Shown piece by piece: positions 59,063 to 64,000 of a stretch of 64,000 nt of DNA; the stretch's first letter is position 1, and each line of letters starts with the position of its first letter. The translations under genes were made by a program, and so were the position numbers. A model generated the notes under the pieces. The model saw only the letters and a program-made list of their open reading frames with translations, did not search any database and was not told where the DNA came from. The DNA is from Nitrospira sp. GTDB taxonomy: Bacteria; Nitrospirota; Nitrospiria; Nitrospirales; Nitrospiraceae. The DNA is taken from assembly GCA_024998565.1 (NCBI GenBank), contig JACOEM010000008.1:179280-243279 (forward strand), given 5' to 3'.

Positions 59063-61780
59063 ATGACCGACCTTCTCTCCAAAGAACACTCCATTCTCGA
59101 ACGACCGTTCATGGAGTTTCGCCCCTTCGGCCTCAACGACCAAGGCGAAAAGATCTGCGACATCAGCGGGGTCATCGTTCAGTCCAATGTGGACTACATG
59201 TGCGATTATCTCAGTCGCACCGCCGGCTCAGACGCCGCCAGTCAGGCGCTGGATGAACTGTGCCGATTGCTCAACGCCCGCCTTCCGGACCGCACCTACC
59301 ACGTCACTCCCGACTCGCTTCGCAATATCTGGAATAGTTACTCCTACGAATTCGTCTGCTACCTCAGAGAGTTCTGCGAACATTTGTCCGGGGATCCCCA
59401 ATTTCATGTCAACGTGGGAACGGACAGAAAAGTTCCTCCCCTGATCCAAATCCTCTGTCGCCCGTTTTCGACCCCACAACTCTACAAAATGTGGCCTTAT
59501 TTCGGCAGCAAGTACGTCCGGGGTGTGTTGGAATTTGAGGTCGGCCGGGTGACCAGACGTTCGGCCGTCCTCCGCATGACTTTCACCGATCGGGCCCTTG
59601 TGCAATTCGGTCCCTATCGCAAGCGGTGCGTGGATGTGATCTGCCTCTCCTGCAAGAGCAGCATCGCACGGGTACAGACACAAATGCACGGCACACCCGC
59701 TGCCACGGTCAGAGACCTCTCCTGCACCGCCAACGGCGATCCCTATTGCGAATGGGAATTCACATGGACACCCCAAGTCCGTAGTTCCGTGCCGCTCGCC
59801 ATGTGGATGCTCGTCGCGGGAGGCACCTTCACCTATCTCCATCTTCGCCAGCCTGACGTGCCGACGGTGGAAGCGCTGGGGCTCGCGGCTATTCCAGCGT
59901 CGCTGTTGTGGTGGATGATCACCAATCACATGCGACAAGCCGCCAAACCGCTGCAACGGTTGATCAAGGATCAGGAGCAGGTCGTCGATGCACGGCATGA
60001 GGAATTGCGCGAGGCCTACCTCGAGCAACAGAGTACCGCGGTCACCTTGCGCCGAAAAATCAACGACCTGACGACCCTTCACCGCGCAGGACTGTTGTTC
60101 AGTTCGACCTTCGATCGGGAAGAGCTACTGACCAATGTGTTAGAGACGATCGTCCGTGAATTGCACTACGATCGCGCCATGATCACGCAGTTTGATCGCA
60201 CGAGGAACGTGTCGCACGACTTTCGCGTGCGCGGCATGCCGCAGGAGGTCGCGGATTTTCTGCGGACGCAGGAAGTGCCCGTGACCGATCCCAACAGTGT
60301 CGAAGGGACCGTGTTCCTGCGTGGCGAACCCGTGCTGACGAACAACATTCACGAAATCTGGGACCGGCTGCACCCGTTCGATCAAAAATTGATCGCGATG
60401 GTCAATGTGAAATCGTTCATTACCGTTCCCCTCAAAACTCAAGATGCCGTCATCGGCTCTCTCTCGGTGGACCGCACACACAATCAAGCCCTGACCCAGG
60501 ACGATCTCGATGTCCTGGTCACCCTCGCCAGTCAGGTCGCCATCGCGCTGGACAATGCCCAGGCCTATCGGGAAATCGAATCGTTGAATGCCGGCCTGGA
60601 GGCCCGCGTGCGCGAGCGGACGGCAGAGCTGGAAGCCGCCAACGCGCAACTCAAACAGATGGATCGGCTCAAATCGAAATTTCTTGCCCACGTGTCCCAC
60701 GAGCTTCGAACGCCCCTCACCAGCATCGTCGGCTTTGCCGACAATATGCTCGAGGGACTCGTCGGCTCACTCAACATGAAGCAGGAACAGTACCTCACCC
60801 GCATCAAAGCCAACGGCACCAGACTCGCCCGCATGATCACCGACCTGCTGGATCTCTCGCGTGTCGAGGCCGGCAAACTCGTGCTCTCCTTCGAACAAGT
60901 GTGCCTTCCGGCACTCGCGAGCGATGTCATCGAACAACTCCTCCCCCTGGCCGTCACCAAGCACCTCACGATCGAACTTCAGAGTCCGGATCCCGAACTG
61001 CTGGTGTGGGCGGATCAGGATCGGCTCAGCCAGATTTTGACGAATTTATTGGATAATGCTATCAAGTACACTCCTGACGGAGGACAGGTCTCCGTAGAGC
61101 TTTCGGTCGATACGCACGACATGGCTCGTATCGTCATCCGTGATAACGGCCAGGGTATCCCTCCGGATGCACTGCCCAAACTCTTTGATCCGTTCTTCCG
61201 CGTGCAGCAAGAAGAGCGGAGCCAGACCAAGGGATTGGGACTCGGGCTGGCGATCGTCAAAGATCTGGTCGATCTGCACGGCGGCAGCATCACGGTTCGT
61301 AGCGAGGTGGATCAGGGAACGGCGTTTACCTTCACCCTTCCCCTGCATTCGCGCGAACCGTCAACCGCCGGCCGGCTGCCGGTCGTTCGCCGCACGGTGT
61401 TGGTCGTCGACGACGATCCTGACATTTGCGACCTGCTGCGGGATCGGCTGGAAGCGGAACAGGTTCATGTCTGCACCGCGGCGGACGGTCGCGCGGCATT
61501 ACGCATGCTGGCAGAGACGACGGTCGATGGAGTGTTGCTTGATATCGCCCTTCCGGAATTGGACGGGTTTGAAGTCCTTCGACAGTTGCGTCCCACCCAC
61601 CCCACGTTGCCGGTGGTCATGATGACGGCCGTGGAGGCGCTGGATCGCGCCATGGCGGCAGTGGAATCCGGCGCTCAAGATTACCTCCTGAAGCCTTTCG
61701 ATGGAGCCAGGCTGCGGCAAATCGTGGATCGTTGGTTCATCACCGGCTCCGGTCAATCCGAGTCTTCGATAGGACGGTAA
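59063..61780 (+). CDS. hybrid sensor histidine kinase with V4R-like N-domain and GAF
   Basis: A 905-residue kinase. The first 240 residues hold a V4R-like or heme-NO-associated sensory domain with four cysteines (VICLSCKSSIARV and DLSCTANGDPYCEWEF, about 190-235). Two hydrophobic segments follow (about 245-295: VPLAMWMLVAGGTFTYLHL, LGLAAIPASLLWWMI), then a coiled coil, a GAF domain (about 340-500), HisKA with His546 (LAHVSHELRTPLTSIVGFAD), HATPase (about 650-770, DNGQGIPPDALPKLFDPFF) and an intact C-terminal receiver (VLVVDDDPDICDLL, VLLDIALPELDG). A thiol, metal or small-ligand sensor is possible. It is four bases upstream of the porin gene and so probably in one operon. Confidence 0.88.
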   Translation: MTDLLSKEHSILERPFMEFRPFGLNDQGEKICDISGVIVQSNVDYMCDYLSRTAGSDAASQALDELCRLLNARLPDRTYHVTPDSLRNIWNSYSYEFVCYLREFCEHLSGDPQFHVNVGTDRKVPPLIQILCRPFSTPQLYKMWPYFGSKYVRGVLEFEVGRVTRRSAVLRMTFTDRALVQFGPYRKRCVDVICLSCKSSIARVQTQMHGTPAATVRDLSCTANGDPYCEWEFTWTPQVRSSVPLAMWMLVAGGTFTYLHLRQPDVPTVEALGLAAIPASLLWWMITNHMRQAAKPLQRLIKDQEQVVDARHEELREAYLEQQSTAVTLRRKINDLTTLHRAGLLFSSTFDREELLTNVLETIVRELHYDRAMITQFDRTRNVSHDFRVRGMPQEVADFLRTQEVPVTDPNSVEGTVFLRGEPVLTNNIHEIWDRLHPFDQKLIAMVNVKSFITVPLKTQDAVIGSLSVDRTHNQALTQDDLDVLVTLASQVAIALDNAQAYREIESLNAGLEARVRERTAELEAANAQLKQMDRLKSKFLAHVSHELRTPLTSIVGFADNMLEGLVGSLNMKQEQYLTRIKANGTRLARMITDLLDLSRVEAGKLVLSFEQVCLPALASDVIEQLLPLAVTKHLTIELQSPDPELLVWADQDRLSQILTNLLDNAIKYTPDGGQVSVELSVDTHDMARIVIRDNGQGIPPDALPKLFDPFFRVQQEERSQTKGLGLGLAIVKDLVDLHGGSITVRSEVDQGTAFTFTLPLHSREPSTAGRLPVVRRTVLVVDDDPDICDLLRDRLEAEQVHVCTAADGRAALRMLAETTVDGVLLDIALPELDGFEVLRQLRPTHPTLPVVMMTAVEALDRAMAAVESGAQDYLLKPFDGARLRQIVDRWFITGSGQSESSIGR

Positions 61781-61784
61781 CCCC

Positions 61785-63173
61785 ATGCCTCTCGCTCAGC
61801 GATTCCGCCGCGCCCTGCTTCTCTGCCTGTTGTGTTCGGCCGCCGGATTCGTCCTCGCTGCCGCTTCCGCCCATGCACAAACCCCACGGCTCCAGGGCCA
61901 GTCCGCCGCTGCCGCCGCCATGGGGAACGCCTTCGTCGCCCAGGCCGATGACCCTTCTGCGCTTCATTACAACCCCGCCGGCATGACACAGCTGCATGGG
62001 TTCCAAACCCTGTTCGGAACCACGCTCATCGGAGGCACCACCCAGTTCACGAGCCCGACCGGCGCACAAACGACAGGCGATCGCAACGGAAGCGTGGCCT
62101 GGCCTCCTCCCGGCCACGTGTACTTGGTCGCGAATCTCAAGGACCTCGGACTGTCGGCGCTCGGGAACTTCACCGCCGGTATCGGGATGAATAATCCGTT
62201 CGGTTCATTGACCAGATATCCGAACGATGGGCCGTTTCGCACGGCCATCACCTTTACCACGTTGCCATTGCTCGACATCAAACCCACCATCGCCTACAAA
62301 CTGAACGATCAGCTCTCCTTCGGGTTGGGCGCCGATATTTACACCTTCTCCGGGCTCTTCGGTGAAGGCCATCTCGAGCAGAAATCCATCTGGCCCGGCG
62401 GGCTGGGCATCCCGGCCGGCTCCCTGATGGAGATCAACGGCAGTGACACCACAGCAGGATTTAACGTCAGCCTCCTGTACACACCCTTCCGCAACAGCGA
62501 CGGGAAACCACTCGTCAATATCGGCATGGTCTATCGCAGTCAGGCCACCTTTCATCTCACGGGCAACTTTCTCGCCAACGGCGCCTCAGTCGCCGATGCC
62601 TCAGCCACCTTCGTCCTGCCGCAAGTCTTCTCCGGCGGCATCGGCATCTGGCCGGTTCGTACGTCTGAGCGAGAGTGGAAATTGGAATTCGATGTGGACT
62701 ACACCGGATGGAAATCCAACCGGAACCTCGATGTCCATTTGACGAACGGCGCCCTGTTGCCGTTTCCTCAAAACTGGCAGAGTACCTACACCGTCATGAT
62801 CGGCACCGAATACCGATGGCTTCGCCTGGCCTCAATGCCGGATTGGGACATTGCCCTTCGGGCCGGGTACATGAACCAGCAGGCTCAAATACCCGATCGC
62901 ACCTTTAATCCGGGAGTCCCCTCAGCCAATACGCACATCCCCTCCGTCGGGATCGGGTTGGCCTGCCATGAAAACGGGAGATTCCTCGGACTGGTACGTT
63001 GCGGCGAACTGGGCATTGGTCCGCTGAAGCCGAAACTGTTCGCCATCGATCTCGCCTATCAAGCGGGTCTGTACGAAGTACGCACCATCGCGGGCAACCA
63101 AAATCCCACCGTCAATGGCCGATACGACAGTATGGTTCATGTCGGCTCGCTGTCGTTGCGGTTCAATTACTGA
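61785..63173 (+). CDS. FadL/OmpP1-family outer-membrane transporter
   Basis: A 462-residue outer-membrane porin for hydrophobic compounds. Signal peptide MPLAQRFRRALLLCLLCSAA up to SAHA, then the FadL hatch motif: LQGQSAAAAAMGNAFVAQAD and PSALHYNPAGMTQLHG. The rest is a 14-strand barrel pattern and ends in SLSLRFNY with an aromatic terminus, as for BAM substrates. It starts four bases after the kinase stop. Known family members import fatty acids or aromatic hydrocarbons; the substrate here is unknown. Confidence 0.9.
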   Translation: MPLAQRFRRALLLCLLCSAAGFVLAAASAHAQTPRLQGQSAAAAAMGNAFVAQADDPSALHYNPAGMTQLHGFQTLFGTTLIGGTTQFTSPTGAQTTGDRNGSVAWPPPGHVYLVANLKDLGLSALGNFTAGIGMNNPFGSLTRYPNDGPFRTAITFTTLPLLDIKPTIAYKLNDQLSFGLGADIYTFSGLFGEGHLEQKSIWPGGLGIPAGSLMEINGSDTTAGFNVSLLYTPFRNSDGKPLVNIGMVYRSQATFHLTGNFLANGASVADASATFVLPQVFSGGIGIWPVRTSEREWKLEFDVDYTGWKSNRNLDVHLTNGALLPFPQNWQSTYTVMIGTEYRWLRLASMPDWDIALRAGYMNQQAQIPDRTFNPGVPSANTHIPSVGIGLACHENGRFLGLVRCGELGIGPLKPKLFAIDLAYQAGLYEVRTIAGNQNPTVNGRYDSMVHVGSLSLRFNY

Positions 63174-63176
63174 GCC

Positions 63177-63383
63177 CTACTCGTTCCTGCCGGCTTCGAT
63201 CGTTACGTCCTGAAGTGCCGCGAGGGCTTCATCTTCACACATCGACGGCATGACGGTTGCTTCCTTCATCGCCATGGGTCGATGCAGTCGCGCGAACAGC
63301 GTCGATCGAACTGTGCTCGTGCCCTTTCGGCGTGGCAGAGAGCCGGTTTCCTGTCGCCGGTTGTCGACCATGAGCAACCGCAT
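63177..63383 (-). CDS. small hypothetical protein (68 aa)
   Basis: Supported by an ideal Shine-Dalgarno on the minus strand: AGGAGG (63396-63391) seven bases before the ATG at 63383. The product starts MRLLMVDNRRQETGSLPRRK and ends ALAALQDVTIEAGRNE, basic then acidic, with no recognised domain. It is convergent with the porin gene, with stops three bases apart. It could be a real small gene or a coincidence. Confidence 0.45.
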   Translation of the reverse strand: MRLLMVDNRRQETGSLPRRKGTSTVRSTLFARLHRPMAMKEATVMPSMCEDEALAALQDVTIEAGRNE

Positions 63384-63443
63384 GACACGGCCTCCTGGAT
63401 CGTGCCCATCCAGCGCTGATCAGACCGCCTTCTCCACGCCATC

Positions 63444-63476
63444 TGCCGCGTCTCCTCCATCACAGGAGACGCGGCA
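63444..63476. terminator. 13-bp perfect hairpin
   Basis: TGCCGCGTCTCCT (63444-63456) pairs with AGGAGACGCGGCA (63464-63476), loop seven bases, followed on the plus strand by acctcttt. It may end plus-strand transcription of the porin operon; on the minus strand it would lie in the leader of the 63383 gene. Confidence 0.6.
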
Positions 63477-63605
63477 ACCTCTTTCCCTAGGCCAGATCCT
63501 GAACCGTCCTCTCCAGCTACTGTTTAATCACATCTCTCTATCTCGCCCGCGAGTCGCCCCTCACCTCTTCATGCAGGCATCCACTGTACCAGGCCTCGGG
63601 AATAT

Positions 63606-63920
63606 GTGATTGAACTCAAGGAGCAGGAATCTTACCGATGGTTCATCACTTTGGTCGTGGACCCTGATGAACCTTCGCGGGACATTGTCGCAGGCGGAAC
63701 CATCGAACGGATCCCCTATAGTGAAGCCTGCTCGCTGGGCATGCCATGCACCTGGACCTCTTGCGATCGTGACGCGATCTATCGTTATTCCGAATCCGGC
63801 CTCTGGTACGACGCTATCGCCTGTCTGCTCGACCTTATAACTTATGAGGGGGACAAACAGTCGTTGGAACGAATGCTTCATCACCTCTTGAAACAGTCCG
63901 GAGTGTACCTGCCTACATAA
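63606..63920 (+). CDS. hypothetical protein (104 aa)
   Basis: A 104-residue soluble protein starting with GTG (VIELKEQESYRWFITLVVDP) and ending LLKQSGVYLPT. It is acidic with several Trp, Tyr and Cys residues (MPCTWTSCDRD, YSESGLWYDAIACLLDL) and no known motif. The Shine-Dalgarno is weak. The composition looks like real coding sequence, but I do not recognise a family. Confidence 0.55.
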   Translation: MIELKEQESYRWFITLVVDPDEPSRDIVAGGTIERIPYSEACSLGMPCTWTSCDRDAIYRYSESGLWYDAIACLLDLITYEGDKQSLERMLHHLLKQSGVYLPT

Positions 63921-64000
63921 GATCCTCTTCCTGCATTACTTCAACCCCGTAGTATAAGCGGAACGGGCATCATCGTTCGTTCAGATCTCCCCTAGAATGC

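Noticed and set aside
63250..63609. 119-codon plus-strand frame after the porin
   Set aside because: Ser/Pro/Arg-rich, runs through the 13-bp hairpin, no Shine-Dalgarno; the opposite strand has the better candidate.
1..64000. CRISPR arrays, tRNA, rRNA, transposases, prophage genes
   Set aside because: Looked for and none seen; the inverted-repeat elements have no transposase nearby.

Overview
The window is chromosomal DNA, rich in G+C, with closely packed genes, from a respiring Gram-negative-type bacterium. Gene content points to a Nitrospira-like organism (phylum Nitrospirota): complex I genes nuoM/nuoN, a menaquinone/ubiquinone methyltransferase, many very long PAS-domain histidine kinases, c-type cytochromes, radical SAM enzymes and PCP_red domains. 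The organism call is inference from gene content; no rRNA, tRNA, CRISPR array, transposase or phage gene was seen.

Layout. 0-10 kb is housekeeping: the 3' part of nuoM, nuoN, a YihY-family membrane protein, an M50 metalloprotease, a polysaccharide deacetylase, a GNAT acetyltransferase, a VOC protein, a DapF-like protein with both catalytic cysteines replaced by serine, and uvrC. 10.2-14 kb is an operon of three lipoproteins, a soluble helical protein and a secreted protein. The last two genes look like a copper amine oxidase split into an N-domain lipoprotein and a separate catalytic domain. 14-18 kb holds a LuxR-type regulator, a nitroreductase-like protein and a ketosynthase with an altered catalytic triad. 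18-27 kb is signalling: a response regulator with a degenerate receiver, then two paralogous hybrid histidine kinases separated by a palindromic repeat element. 27.7-31.7 kb is one giant gene fusing a patatin phospholipase, interrupted by a membrane domain, to a GNAT domain. 31.7-40.3 kb (minus strand) has three response regulators, a 1332-residue kinase and a HerA-like ATPase.

40.4-47.3 kb has an outer-membrane protein, a 30-residue membrane peptide beside a lipoprotein, a DMT-family protein, a MITE-like inverted repeat, a short-form uvrA, and an oxygen-sensing (ODP-like) MBL protein paired with a helical chemoreceptor-like protein. 47.3-49.9 kb is an accessory island: a MntA/HepT toxin-antitoxin pair, a decayed fragment of a uvrA start, a PIN-like protein and a GIY-YIG (T5orf172) membrane protein. 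50-59 kb holds ubiE/menG, a B12-binding radical SAM protein, a universal-stress/PCP_red/rubredoxin multidomain protein, a SPASM radical SAM protein with a PCP_red tail, a CopD-like membrane protein and a diheme cytochrome. The window closes with a GAF hybrid kinase, a FadL-type porin and two small hypothetical genes.

The strongest candidates for something undescribed are the PCP_red/radical SAM/rubredoxin cassette (50.9-56.8 kb), the split copper amine oxidase lipoprotein operon (10.3-14 kb) and the patatin-membrane-GNAT fusion (27.7-31.7 kb).
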